Assembly (NCBI GenBank): GCA_022826005.1 | Contig: JAJDVT010000070.1 | Span: forward strand, 62,001 to 126,000 | Source: Gemmatimonadota bacterium | Lineage (GTDB): Bacteria > Gemmatimonadota > Gemmatimonadetes > Longimicrobiales > Gaopeijiaceae | Direction: 5' to 3' | DNA length: 64,000 nucleotides | Shown here: positions 9,534 through 19,540 of the stretch, piece after piece | How the letters are laid out: every line of letters starts with the position of its first letter | How positions within the stretch are numbered: the stretch's first letter is position 1 | Program-made: the position numbers and the translations under genes | Notes under the pieces: model-generated | What the model was told of the DNA's origin: nothing | Database searches by the model: none | Seen by the model: only the letters and a program-made list of their open reading frames with translations

Positions 9534-10246
9534 GAGTCCACAAGCTGTTCCGCAAGACACGCTTCAGCTTCTTCGCGCTCTTCGGGGTGATCGTTCTCTC
9601 CGTCTCCTTCCTCTCGATCCGGACCGTGTCACGGGAGCTCGACGAGGAGTACGTGAGCAACAGCCGCAGCATCGCGAAGAACATCGCCGATTCCAGCGTG
9701 GACATGCTGCTGAACCGCAATCTGGCCACGCTGCAGTCGCTCATCGACCAGTTCGTCGAGATCGAGAGCATCCGCTACATCTACATCACCAGCGACACCG
9801 GCGAATTCCTCGCGCACACCTTCGTCCCCGGGATCCCCGACGAGATCCTCGCGAGCGATCCATCCTCGAACGAAACCGTGGAGCGGAGCCTGCCGGGGAT
9901 GGGCGACTTCATCGAGGTCGGCAGTCCCATCCTCTCCGGGGTGGCGGGTAACGTGCACGTCGGCATGGACAAGGAGCTTCTGGGCCTCAAGATCCAGCGG
10001 GCGGTCGGCCAGCAGATGTACCTCTTCGGGATCATCCTTGTCGTCGGCACGCTCCTTTCGTTCTGGTTCGTGAGCTTTTCCGCGAAGCCGCTGGCGGACC
10101 TGATGAAGTTTGCGGTCCACCTGGCAGGGGACGGGAAGGCCACCGGCGAGGAGGACGTGCTGGGGCGGGATGACGAGGTCGGCGAGCTGGCGCGCCTGTT
10201 CACGCACGTCGCGGATGGCTCCAAAGAGGCAGACGGGGAACGGTAG
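9530..10246 (+). CDS. Two-TM sensor-like protein: extracytoplasmic Cache-like region plus HAMP, no output domain
   Basis: N-terminal TM, ~130-aa periplasmic region, second TM, HAMP-like PLADLMKFAVHLAGD..EVGELARLF then stop. Confidence 0.65.
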   Translation: MRVHKLFRKTRFSFFALFGVIVLSVSFLSIRTVSRELDEEYVSNSRSIAKNIADSSVDMLLNRNLATLQSLIDQFVEIESIRYIYITSDTGEFLAHTFVPGIPDEILASDPSSNETVERSLPGMGDFIEVGSPILSGVAGNVHVGMDKELLGLKIQRAVGQQMYLFGIILVVGTLLSFWFVSFSAKPLADLMKFAVHLAGDGKATGEEDVLGRDDEVGELARLFTHVADGSKEADGER

Positions 10247-10247
10247 G

Positions 10248-11540
10248 ATGCCGCGGTCCGGTCCGGGTGTCCCCAGGAGCGTCATCGCGATCTGTTGCAC
10301 CATGCTGCAGATGTGCCTCGGCACGGTGTACGCCTGGAGCTTCTTCCAGACCATGCTTGCCCGGCAGTATGGATGGACGCATACGGAGACAGTCCTGGCC
10401 TTCTGCCTGGCCATCTTCTTCCTCGGCATTTCTGCAGGGTGGTCCGGCCAGCTGCTGCCGCGGTTCGGACCCCGGAACCTCGCGCTCGCCGGCAGCGCGC
10501 TGTTCTCGATCGGGTACGTGGTCGCGAGCTTCGCGCTCAGGCTCGACCTCAGCCTGCTCTTCTACCTGGGCTACGGGGTGATCGGCGGGATCGGGATCGG
10601 GATGGGGTACGTGACGCCGGTCGTGACCGTGGCGAAGTGGTTCCCGGACAAGCGCGGGCTGGCCACCGGAATCGTGGTGATGGGGTTCGGCGTCGGCGCT
10701 CTCCTGCTGAGCAAGATCCTCGCGCCGTTTCTCGTGGTGCGGGCGGAAGGGGACCTCGCAACGGTGTTCATGTGGCTGGGCGTCGTGTTCGCCTGCATCC
10801 TGATTCCGTGCAGCCTGGTACTGCGGAATCCGGACGAGGAGGTGGTTGTTCAAAAGCGGAAACCGCCCGAACCGGCCCTTCCCTACCTGACCACCGGCAA
10901 CTTCGCGGTCCTCTGGATCGTGTTCTTCTTCAACATCGCGGCGGGAATCTCGGTCATCAGCTTTCAGAGCGAGCTGCTTCAGGAGGTCTGGGGTCTGGCC
11001 GACCCGTCGATCTCGCCGGCGATGCTGGCCGAATACGGGGCCACGCTGATCGCAGTCAGTTCGGTCTGCAACGGAGTGGGCCGCATCATCTGGGCCTGGC
11101 TGTCGGACCGCTTCGGCCGGGTCGCGGTCTTCCGCATTCTCCTCGGCAGCCAGATGATCGTCTTCGGCCTGCTCATGTCCGAGACCAACCCCTGGATCTT
11201 CTCGATTCTGGTCTGCTACGTGCTGCTCTGCTTCGGCGGCGGCTTCGCGACGATGCCTTCATTCATCCTGGACGTCTTCGGATCGCGCAACATGTCCAAG
11301 ATCTACGGGACCATCCTCACCGCCTGGGCCGCCGCGGGGATCTGCGGCCCCCTCTTCGTGGGCTACCTGAAGGACGTCTACCCGGACCGCGCCGTCATGT
11401 ACTGCTTCCTGATCGGGATCCTGATGCTCGGCGCGGGCTACGTCTTCTCGTTCCTGCTGGACAACGACCGCATGCGGCTGGGGCGGCCGACGCTGGCACA
11501 GACGCTGGAGCGGCACGGAATCGCTGCGCAGGAGGGGTAG
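10248..11540 (+). CDS. MFS transporter, oxalate/formate antiporter (OFA)-like
   Basis: 12-TM pattern; CLGTVYAWSFFQTMLARQYGWTHTET; GGIGIGMGYVTPVVTVAKWFPDKRGLATGIVVMGFGVGAL. Confidence 0.85.
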   Translation: MPRSGPGVPRSVIAICCTMLQMCLGTVYAWSFFQTMLARQYGWTHTETVLAFCLAIFFLGISAGWSGQLLPRFGPRNLALAGSALFSIGYVVASFALRLDLSLLFYLGYGVIGGIGIGMGYVTPVVTVAKWFPDKRGLATGIVVMGFGVGALLLSKILAPFLVVRAEGDLATVFMWLGVVFACILIPCSLVLRNPDEEVVVQKRKPPEPALPYLTTGNFAVLWIVFFFNIAAGISVISFQSELLQEVWGLADPSISPAMLAEYGATLIAVSSVCNGVGRIIWAWLSDRFGRVAVFRILLGSQMIVFGLLMSETNPWIFSILVCYVLLCFGGGFATMPSFILDVFGSRNMSKIYGTILTAWAAAGICGPLFVGYLKDVYPDRAVMYCFLIGILMLGAGYVFSFLLDNDRMRLGRPTLAQTLERHGIAAQEG

Positions 11541-11554
11541 CGGGGCACGATTTG

Positions 11555-12520
11555 AGGTTGTCGCGGACTGGACGCCCGCCAACCGTGTCGCTGGTCGTTG
11601 CCGTGACGGCCCCTGGCAGCCAGGCAGGTGCACAGGAGATCATCCAGCTGTCCGGCGAAGACCGCTTGCTGGATGCGGAATTCGAGGAGCTATACCGGAT
11701 CGGCCGACCCACGGGCGAAGCATGGGAACAGTTCGGCTCGGTGCGGGAAGTGGCCTTTGACGCCATGGGCCGACTCTACGTGTTGGACAGCCAGATCGGC
11801 ACTGTATTCGTGGTAGATGGCGAGGCGAACTTGATTCGGGAGTTCGGTCAGGAGGGCGATGGTCCGGGGGAGTTTCGCAGCGCAGCGGAGATGGTGGTCA
11901 TGAAGGACGGACGCGTGGTCGTGCTGGACCTCGCACTCCGCGCCTATCATCTGTTTGATGGAGATGGGCGACCGGAACATACAATGCGTATGGGGGGGAT
12001 CCGTCGTACACGATTGTCGGGAATCACATGGCCCAACACGGCCACGGCAGCTTGATCACGGCACCGGACGCGTTCGCAGTTATAGCCATTGCAGGGGAGC
12101 CGCAGCCGCGGCCCGATCCCATCTCGCGGCCTATCGAACGTATCAAGTTGGCTGGCGATAGTATTGTAAGGGACACTTGAGGCCACCCCTGATGAAGTTC
12201 TGCGGGGGCGAATGGACAGGAAGAGGGAGCGCGAACGAATCGAGGCCTTGGAGTTCTACCACGAGATCCCAATCGTTCAGGGCCTGTACACGAGTTGGAA
12301 TGGAAAGATCTGGGTGCGGCGGCGTGGCGATCAGCCGATCGGTTCGGGCGACGTCGATGTGCTCGCCGTCGAGGGGCGGTACGTGGGCACGTTTCGCGGC
12401 GGCGAGATTGACATTCCTGACGCGTTTGGACCGGACGGCTTGGCAGCTTTCATCGAAACCGGTGCGCTGGGTGAATCGATAGTTGTTGTGAGGCGCCTGC
12501 CGCTTGCGGTAAACCGATGA
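11555..12520 (+). pseudogene. Frameshifted 6-bladed beta-propeller protein gene
   Basis: N-terminal part ...GEDRLLDAEFEELYRIG..GQEGDGPGEFRSA, frame change at 7-G run 11992-11998, C-terminal part in another frame (to 12520). Confidence 0.75.
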
Positions 12521-12650
12521 AGATGACCGAAAACGGAGTGACGTGACGGGAGGTATCGTGACCCTGGACCGTGCCCGCGAGCAAGTCAGCCGGAGGGCGA
12601 CCTGAGGTTCAAGGCGTCCACTTCTCCAGGAACCGGGACCGGTACAGACC

Positions 12651-13862
12651 TCACAGCACCTCCTCCACATGGTGCCCCAGTTCGCGGATCTTCTCCACGA
12701 TCGCTGCCACGTTGTCGCGGCCCCGGCTCTCGATCTTCATCTCGATCCCGACCTTGCCGACCGCGATGTCGCCGAAAGCGCGGGTGTGCTCGATGTGCAG
12801 CACGTTGGCGCCCTCGATCGCGACGACGGCGGTCACCTCGTTGAGGTAGCCGGGGCGGTCGCGCACGACCACCGACAGGCTGGCCAGGCGGCCGTCTTCC
12901 CAGAGGCCCCGGTCGATGATGCGCGACACCATGTTCATGTCGATGTTGCCGCCCGAGAGGATGCACACGACGGTGTCGGCGGTACTCAGGGCCACCTTGC
13001 CTTCGAGGATCGCGGCCACGCCCACCGCCCCCGCGCCCTCCACCACGAGCTTCTCGCGCTCCAGCAGGAAGAAGATCGCGCGGATGATCTCCTCCTCGCT
13101 CACCGTCACCACATCGTCGGCGAGGGCCTGCAGGTGCGGGAAGGTGAGGTCGCCGATCTGCTTGACGGCAATTCCGTCGGCGAGGGTGTCGGACATCTCG
13201 ACATGGGTGGGCGCGCCGGATTCCAGCGACCGCACCGCCCCCGGTGAGGCCTCCGCCTCGACGCCGATGACCCGCACGGCGGGCCGCTCGGCCTTCACCG
13301 CGGTCGCGACCCCCGAAATCATTCCGCCGCCGCCGACCGGCACCACGATCGTCGTCACGTCGGGAACCTGTTCGACGATTTCAAGGCCCATCGTCCCCTG
13401 GCCGGCCATTACCGCCAGGTCGTCGAAGGGGTGGACCAGGGTGAGGCCTTCCTCGGCGATGAGACGCTGGACCAGCGCCATCCCATCGGACAGCGTTTCG
13501 CCGGTCTGGATGACGCGAGCCCCGGTCGCCTGCGTGTTCGTGACCTTGATGAGCGGCGCCGTATCGGGCATGACGATCGTGCAGGGGATGCCGGTCCGCG
13601 CGGCGTGGCGGGCGAGCGCCTGGGCGTGATTCCCGGCGCTGGCCGCGATCACCCCGGCTTCCCGCTGCTCACGCGACAGGAGGAGCAGCCGGTTGAGCGA
13701 ACCCCGGTCCTTGAACGACCCCGTGCGCTGCCTCAGCTCGGCCTTGAGGCGCACGTGACATCCTGCTGCGGCCCCCAGTGGAAACGACTCGGGACACCCG
13801 GTGCGAACGACCTCTGCAGCGATGCGATCCTGCGCTGCTCGGACATCGGCCGCGGTGAGCAT
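12651..13862 (-). CDS. ilvA: Threonine ammonia-lyase (PLP-dependent, C-terminal ACT domain)
   Basis: RTGSFKDRGSLNRLL PLP-Lys motif; VGGGGMISG; C-terminal ACT-like domain. Confidence 0.88.
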   Translation of the reverse strand: MLTAADVRAAQDRIAAEVVRTGCPESFPLGAAAGCHVRLKAELRQRTGSFKDRGSLNRLLLLSREQREAGVIAASAGNHAQALARHAARTGIPCTIVMPDTAPLIKVTNTQATGARVIQTGETLSDGMALVQRLIAEEGLTLVHPFDDLAVMAGQGTMGLEIVEQVPDVTTIVVPVGGGGMISGVATAVKAERPAVRVIGVEAEASPGAVRSLESGAPTHVEMSDTLADGIAVKQIGDLTFPHLQALADDVVTVSEEEIIRAIFFLLEREKLVVEGAGAVGVAAILEGKVALSTADTVVCILSGGNIDMNMVSRIIDRGLWEDGRLASLSVVVRDRPGYLNEVTAVVAIEGANVLHIEHTRAFGDIAVGKVGIEMKIESRGRDNVAAIVEKIRELGHHVEEVL

Positions 13863-13934
13863 CCGGCTGTGGTCGCGTCGCACGCCGGCCTCACCGCCCT
13901 CGGTGCCACGCGGGGATTGGCCGCGGACGGCCGA

Positions 13935-16910
13935 TCACCCCAGGGCCTTGCCGACGATGTCGCGCTGGGTCACCGCGTGGTTGCGCGGATTTCCCTCCGC
14001 CGGGCTCGCGCGCTCCGGCCGGGAGACGTGCCGCAGACGCACCCCGTCGGGCAGCACCTCCCGCAGGCGCGGGAGCATGTAGGTCAGCGCGCCCATGTTC
14101 ATCGGTTCCTCCTGCGTCCAGATCGCCGTCTCCACATTCGGGTAGCGGTCCTCCAGGGCGCCGATTCCCTCTGCCGGGAAGGGATACAGCGTCTCGACGC
14201 GCACGATCGCGGTGTCCGTCGCCGCGGCGCGTTCCTCGGCACCCGCGAGGTCGTAGTAGACCTTGCCCGAGCACAGAACCAGCCGCCGCACCCCCGCCGC
14301 ATCCTCTGCGCCCCCGATCGCGGGGTCGTCGATCACCTTCCGGAAGCCGCCCTCGACCAGGTCGCGCACCGGCGAAGTCGCCTTGGGGTGCCGCAGCAGA
14401 CTCTTGGGCGACATGACGATCAGCGGCCGCTCCGGCTCGCTGAAGGCCTGCAGGCGCAGGAGGTGGAAGTACTGCGCCGGGGTGGTGGGGTAGACGACCC
14501 GCATGTTGTCCTCGGCGCAGAGCTGGAGAAAGCGTTCCAGGCGGGCGCTGGAGTGCTCCGGCCCCTGGCCCTCGTACCCGTGCGGGAGCAGCAGCGTGAG
14601 GCGGGAACGCTGTCCCCACTTCGACCAGCCCGCCGAGAGGAACTGGTCGATCATCACCTGCGCGACGTTCACGAAGTCGCCGAACTGGGCCTCCCAGAGG
14701 ACGAGATCGCGGTCGGCCGCGACGGTCACCCCGTATTCGAAGCCGATCGTGGCCGCCTCGGTGAGCGGCGAATTGTAGATCTCGAAGCGGGTGTCGGAGA
14801 TGTGGGCAAGGGGAGAGTGGCGGTCACCGGTCCTGGCGTCATTGAGGACGAGATGGCGCTGGCTGAAGGTGCCCCGTTCCGAATCCTGGCCAGTAAGCCG
14901 CACCGGGACTCCTTCCTCGAGAAGCGACCCGATGCCAAGTGCCTCGGCGTGCCCCCACGCCAATCGGAAATCGGCTCCGAAGTCCTTGTCGCGGCGTGCG
15001 AGCTGCCTGGTGAGCTTCGGGTGCAGGGTGAACCCGTCCGGAACCGACAACAGCGTCCGGTTGATTCCCTCCAAACGCTCGAGCGGAACGCCGGTGTCCA
15101 TCTCGAAGTCCTGGCCGACCGCGCTATAGCTGGGCACCGTCCAGGGCGGGGGGGACTTGCTTTCCTCCTGCGCCCGGCCGTCCTTCACCGCCCGAAGTTC
15201 GTTGGACAGCGCGCTCACCCTCTCGTCGACGTCCGCCCGGGTGACCAGACCGCGTCCCACCAACTCCGCCGCCCACTGCATCCGCGCAGTGGGATGCGTG
15301 GTGATCCACTTGTAGAGGACGGGCTGCGTGTAGCCGGGCTCGTCGGCTTCGTTGTGGCCGTGGCGCCGGTACCCCATCAGGTCGATGACAGCGTCGGCGT
15401 GGAAGCGGGCCCGGTAGGCCATCGCGAGCCGCACCGCTGCGAGACACTCCTCGGGGGCGTCGGCGTTGGCGTGGATGACCGGGATGTCGTACCCCTTGGC
15501 GAGGTCGCTGGCGTAGCGCGTGGAGCGGCCGTCGCCCGGGTTGGTCGTGAAGCCCACCTGGTTGTTGCCGATGATGTGGATGGTGCCGCCCACCTCGTAG
15601 CCCAGCAGCCGGGCCAGATTGAGGGTCTCGGCGACGACGCCCTCGGCCGCGAACGCGGCGTCCCCGTGGATGAGGATCGGCACGACGAGGGCGGGGTCGC
15701 GCTTGGTGCTGGCGCCGTTCGGGATCCCACCCCCTGGCCCGTTGTCGCCGTCCCGTTCGGTTCCCCCGCCAACTTCCCCGTACTGCTGCGTGCGCGCCAT
15801 CCCGAGAATCACCGGATTCACGAACTCCAGGTGGCTGGGATTGGGGGCGAGCGTCACCCGGACGGTCTTCCCCGATCGGAGCGGGTAGTCCCCCGCGGCG
15901 CCGTGATGGTACTTCACGTCCCCGGTGCCGGGGTCGGGCACCCAGAGCGCGCTGCCCGGTGCCGCCCCCCCCTCGAACTCGGCCAGGATCTCGGCGTAGG
16001 TGACGCCCATGATGTGCGTCAGCACGTTGAGCCGGCCCCGGTGCGCCATCCCGATGGCGATTTCGGCCGCGCCGCCCGCCGCCGCAAGCTCGATGGCCTC
16101 GTCGAGCATGGGTACCATCATGTCGATCCCCTCGATCGAGAAGCGCTTCTGCCCCAGGTAGGCCCGGTGCAGGAACTGCTCGAGCCCTTCCACCTGCGTG
16201 AGCCGGTCGAGCGTCCGCACGCGGTCTTCGTCGGTGTACCCCGCGAAGTGGGCGCCGCGCTCCACCTGGCCCCACAGCCACGCGACCTTTTCCGGGTCTT
16301 CGAGGTGTTCGAACTCGTAGCCCAGGTCGCCGCTGTAGGTGGCCTTGAGGCGGTCGAGGGTGTAGGCGAAGGGCTGGTCGCCGCCCTCGGGGAAGATGAC
16401 GGAGGTGGGGATCTCCTCCAGCTCCTCCATGGTGGTGCCGAAGTACGCGGGGTCGAGCTGTGGGTGGCCGGGGGGCTCGCTCCCGAGCGGATCGATGCGG
16501 GCCGCCTGGTGGCCGTGCTCGCGGAACGCCTGGAGAAGGCGGGCGGCGCGGGCGACGAGGTCGAGGAGGCGGCGGGATTCCTCGGGGGTCGGGGTGGGAG
16601 CGGTGGGCGCGGGGGTCGGGGCCGGGATCGCGCCTCGCGCGGCCGGGGCGGATTCCGGGGCCGGGACAGCTGGTGCCGGGCCGGGGGACGCCGGGGCTGC
16701 GGGCTCGCCGCCGGCCGGCGCACCGGCTTCGCCAGACCTCGCCGCGCGCTCCCCGTCGGGGACGATCAGGCCCGCGTCAAGCAACAGGTGCGCGTCGTTC
16801 TGGAAGAACTCCCGCCAGGGGCGCGGAACGGCTTCCGGGTTCCGCGTGAAGTCCTCGTAGAGGGCCTGGACGTAGGCGGCGTTCTGGCTGTCGAAATAGG
16901 TGCTGCTCAT
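13935..16910 (-). CDS. sucA: 2-oxoglutarate dehydrogenase E1 component
   Basis: N-terminal YVQALYEDFTRNPEAVPRPWREFF; GMAHRGRLNVLTHIMG; HGDAAFAAEGVVAETLNL; LLPHGYEGQGPEHSSARLERFLQLCAEDNM. Confidence 0.95.
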   Translation of the reverse strand: MSSTYFDSQNAAYVQALYEDFTRNPEAVPRPWREFFQNDAHLLLDAGLIVPDGERAARSGEAGAPAGGEPAAPASPGPAPAVPAPESAPAARGAIPAPTPAPTAPTPTPEESRRLLDLVARAARLLQAFREHGHQAARIDPLGSEPPGHPQLDPAYFGTTMEELEEIPTSVIFPEGGDQPFAYTLDRLKATYSGDLGYEFEHLEDPEKVAWLWGQVERGAHFAGYTDEDRVRTLDRLTQVEGLEQFLHRAYLGQKRFSIEGIDMMVPMLDEAIELAAAGGAAEIAIGMAHRGRLNVLTHIMGVTYAEILAEFEGGAAPGSALWVPDPGTGDVKYHHGAAGDYPLRSGKTVRVTLAPNPSHLEFVNPVILGMARTQQYGEVGGGTERDGDNGPGGGIPNGASTKRDPALVVPILIHGDAAFAAEGVVAETLNLARLLGYEVGGTIHIIGNNQVGFTTNPGDGRSTRYASDLAKGYDIPVIHANADAPEECLAAVRLAMAYRARFHADAVIDLMGYRRHGHNEADEPGYTQPVLYKWITTHPTARMQWAAELVGRGLVTRADVDERVSALSNELRAVKDGRAQEESKSPPPWTVPSYSAVGQDFEMDTGVPLERLEGINRTLLSVPDGFTLHPKLTRQLARRDKDFGADFRLAWGHAEALGIGSLLEEGVPVRLTGQDSERGTFSQRHLVLNDARTGDRHSPLAHISDTRFEIYNSPLTEAATIGFEYGVTVAADRDLVLWEAQFGDFVNVAQVMIDQFLSAGWSKWGQRSRLTLLLPHGYEGQGPEHSSARLERFLQLCAEDNMRVVYPTTPAQYFHLLRLQAFSEPERPLIVMSPKSLLRHPKATSPVRDLVEGGFRKVIDDPAIGGAEDAAGVRRLVLCSGKVYYDLAGAEERAAATDTAIVRVETLYPFPAEGIGALEDRYPNVETAIWTQEEPMNMGALTYMLPRLREVLPDGVRLRHVSRPERASPAEGNPRNHAVTQRDIVGKALG

Positions 16911-17002
16911 GGTGGACAGAAAGCTAGTAGTTTTTTCCGGCGGGGTAAGGTGTCCCCGGGGGCGAATCTTCCAGGAGGAGTGCAGGCGGTCTGCTCGCGA
17001 TC

Positions 17003-17782
17003 ATGAGCCGGGAATCGACCACGACCACAAGCGTGCCTGGATGGGACGCGCTCCTGCCCTGGCTTCGCGCTGGGACGACGCGCAGAGGACGCGAGGCGTC
17101 CCGGCTGGGCAAAACGCGCGGACCGCGGGAGGCTCTTGATCCGCAGGCTACGGGCTGGGCCGACCATGGCGATCGCAGGCCTCTCGGCGATGGCTGGCGC
17201 TCGGTGGTGCGGAGCCGGCAGGTGCATGGTGCGGTGACGAGGGTGCACACGGAGGTTCCGGCGGGCGAGGCGGTGGTGGGGGAGGGCGACGGGCACATCA
17301 CGAGGCGGCCGGGGCTGGTCCTCACGGTGACGCTGGCCGACTGCGTCCCGGTCTTCATGGCGGATCCGGTGCAGCGCACGGTCGCGCTCCTGCACGCGGG
17401 TTGGCGGGGGACTGCGGCCGGGGTCCTGGAGCACGGGCTCGCCGCGATGGGCCGCGCCTTCGGAAGTGTGCCGGGTGACCTGTTCGTCCACCTCGGCCCC
17501 GCGATCTGCGGACAATGCTACGAGGTCGGCCCGGAGGTTTTCGAGGCGCTGGGCGAGGCGACTCCCCCGGGGCCGGCCCCGATCGACCTTCGCGGCGTCA
17601 TCCGGCAGCGGGCGCTCGGGGCGGGAATCGATGCCGGCCGCCTTACCGTCAACACCGAATGCACCCTCTGCGGCGACGGGCGCTACTACTCGCACCGGCG
17701 CGGAGACACGGGACGGCACCTCGGCTTCATCGGGATCCTTCCCGAGTCGGGGCGCCCGGGACGGAGTGTGGCGACGTCATGA
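17003..17782 (+). CDS. pgeF: Peptidoglycan editing factor PgeF / multicopper polyphenol oxidase (YlmD) family
   Basis: RQVHGAVTRVH; LADCVPVFMAD; LLHAGWRGTAAGVLEHGL; GPAICGQCYEVGPEV. Confidence 0.88.
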   Translation: MSRESTTTTSVPGWDALLPWLRAGTTRRGREASRLGKTRGPREALDPQATGWADHGDRRPLGDGWRSVVRSRQVHGAVTRVHTEVPAGEAVVGEGDGHITRRPGLVLTVTLADCVPVFMADPVQRTVALLHAGWRGTAAGVLEHGLAAMGRAFGSVPGDLFVHLGPAICGQCYEVGPEVFEALGEATPPGPAPIDLRGVIRQRALGAGIDAGRLTVNTECTLCGDGRYYSHRRGDTGRHLGFIGILPESGRPGRSVATS

Positions 17783-17908
17783 GTGCGCGCAGGAACTGGC
17801 GCCGGATGGCCCGCGGCAGCCGCGGATGCCCAGGGGCCCGCGCGTGACCGTGCCCAGCGACTGGAATCCCGCTATCGCGAACGGCCGCGGATACCGGGAG
17901 GTTCGCCG

Positions 17909-19540
17909 GTGACCGAGATGCTCAGCATCACCACGGTGTCACTGTACGCGATTGTGCTCGCGTTGCTGATGCCCTTCGCGGGGCATCGGCTGACGCTCTT
18001 GTGGCTGGCGCGGCGGGGGGGTGGCGGGTCGGTCGGCCCGCCTCCCGGCGACACGCCCCCCCACCCTTCCGCCCCCCCCCGCGTCACCGTGCAGCTCCCC
18101 ATCTACAACGAGAAGCACGTCGTCGAGCGCCTTATCGACGCGGCCTGCCGGCTCTCCCACCCGCCCACCCACCTCCAGATCCAGGTCCTGGACGACTCCA
18201 CCGACGAGACGACCCTCCGCGCGCGCCGGCGAGCCCGGACCTGGCGCCGCAGAGGCGTCGACATCACCGTCCACCACCGCACGCGCCGCACCGGCTACAA
18301 GGCGGGCGCCCTTGCCGCGGGCCTCGAATCGGCGACCGGCGAGTACATCCTGATCCTCGACGCCGACTTCGTGCCCCGCCCCGACCTGCTTGAGGCCCTG
18401 CTGCCCTCCATGGCCGACCCGCGCGCCGGCATGGTGCAGGCCCGCTGGGACCACCTCAACGAGCACGACTCCTGGCTGACCCGCGCCCAGGCGCTCCTCC
18501 TCGACGGCCACTTCTTCCTGGAGCAGCGCGGGCGGTACCTGGGCCGCCGCTTCTTCAACTTCAACGGGACCGCGGGGCTCTGGCGCCGCCGGGCCCTGGC
18601 CGACGCCGGGGGATGGCAGTCGGACACCCTCACCGAAGACCTCGACATCAGCTACCGCGCCCAGATGGCGGGCTGGCGCTTCGTGCTGCGGGACGATGTC
18701 GGCGTGCCGGCGGAGCTGCCCTCCACACCGGCCTCGCTCCTGGTCCAGCAGCGGCGCTGGGCGCAGGGCGGCGTACAGACCGCGCGCAAGCTGCTGGGGC
18801 GGGTCCTTCGCGGCCCCTGGCGGCCGGCCGTCAAATTCGAGTCCTTCATCCACCTGTGCGGCCACCTCGCCCACCCGCTCACCTTCGCTCTCGCGCTGCT
18901 GGTGGTGCCCGCGGCCCTGGCCCGGCGCACACTCGGGATCGACCGACTGTGGTGGCTGGACCTGGCCCTCTTCCTGGCGGCGACCGCGCCCTTCATCGTC
19001 TTCTACTGGACCGCGGCGCGCAGACGCGGGCGTACACGGGGCGCGGCAATGCGGGGTGTGGGAGGTGCGCTCGCGCTGGCGGCCGGATTGTCGGTGCTGC
19101 TCAGCGGGGCGGTGCTGCGGGGACTGGGACGGGCGCGGGATCCGTTCCACCGGACGCCGAAGGCGGGCAGTGCGGCGAAGTCGAGCTACGAAGCGCGCGG
19201 AGGGGACTTCCGGGGGCGGCGCCTGGTGGTGGGCACGGGCGCGTTGATGGTTGCGGCGGGCGCGGTTGCCATCGCCGCGGGACACTGGGGGTCACTGCCC
19301 TTCGTCGGGCTCTTCGCCGCTGGGTACCTGGCGGTCGGGTTGGGAGCGGGCGTTCGCCGGGCGCCGGGGCTGGGGATCCCCGCCGGTGCCCGGCCGGGGC
19401 AGTCGGCGCAAGCACCCCCACAGGAGCGTCAGCCACACGGGCACCCAGATCGCGGCGCGGTTCCAGAGCGGCTGCGGCCAGACTCCGGTGGCCTCGTAGG
19501 AAGCGAGACCCCAGTAGCCGAGGAAGGCGAGGCCGCCTAG
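17909..19540 (+). CDS. Membrane glycosyltransferase family 2 (CESA-like)
   Basis: GTG start proposed; VQLPIYNEKHVVERLIDA; VLDDSTDET; LDADFVPRPDLL; QQRRWAQGG. Confidence 0.88.
   Translation: MTEMLSITTVSLYAIVLALLMPFAGHRLTLLWLARRGGGGSVGPPPGDTPPHPSAPPRVTVQLPIYNEKHVVERLIDAACRLSHPPTHLQIQVLDDSTDETTLRARRRARTWRRRGVDITVHHRTRRTGYKAGALAAGLESATGEYILILDADFVPRPDLLEALLPSMADPRAGMVQARWDHLNEHDSWLTRAQALLLDGHFFLEQRGRYLGRRFFNFNGTAGLWRRRALADAGGWQSDTLTEDLDISYRAQMAGWRFVLRDDVGVPAELPSTPASLLVQQRRWAQGGVQTARKLLGRVLRGPWRPAVKFESFIHLCGHLAHPLTFALALLVVPAALARRTLGIDRLWWLDLALFLAATAPFIVFYWTAARRRGRTRGAAMRGVGGALALAAGLSVLLSGAVLRGLGRARDPFHRTPKAGSAAKSSYEARGGDFRGRRLVVGTGALMVAAGAVAIAAGHWGSLPFVGLFAAGYLAVGLGAGVRRAPGLGIPAGARPGQSAQAPPQERQPHGHPDRGAVPERLRPDSGGLVGSETPVAEEGEAA

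Noticed and set aside
10295-12055. 586-aa plus-strand ORF
   Set aside because: Its first ~400 codons are an out-of-frame reading of the MFS gene; only the tail after about 11555 is real propeller sequence
16560-16790. Ala/Pro-rich low-complexity segment in OGDH E1
   Set aside because: Looks like an ordinary flexible inter-domain linker, not a separate feature
13431-17006. 1191-aa plus-strand ORF
   Set aside because: Antisense to ilvA and sucA; low-information Arg/Gly/His-rich translation
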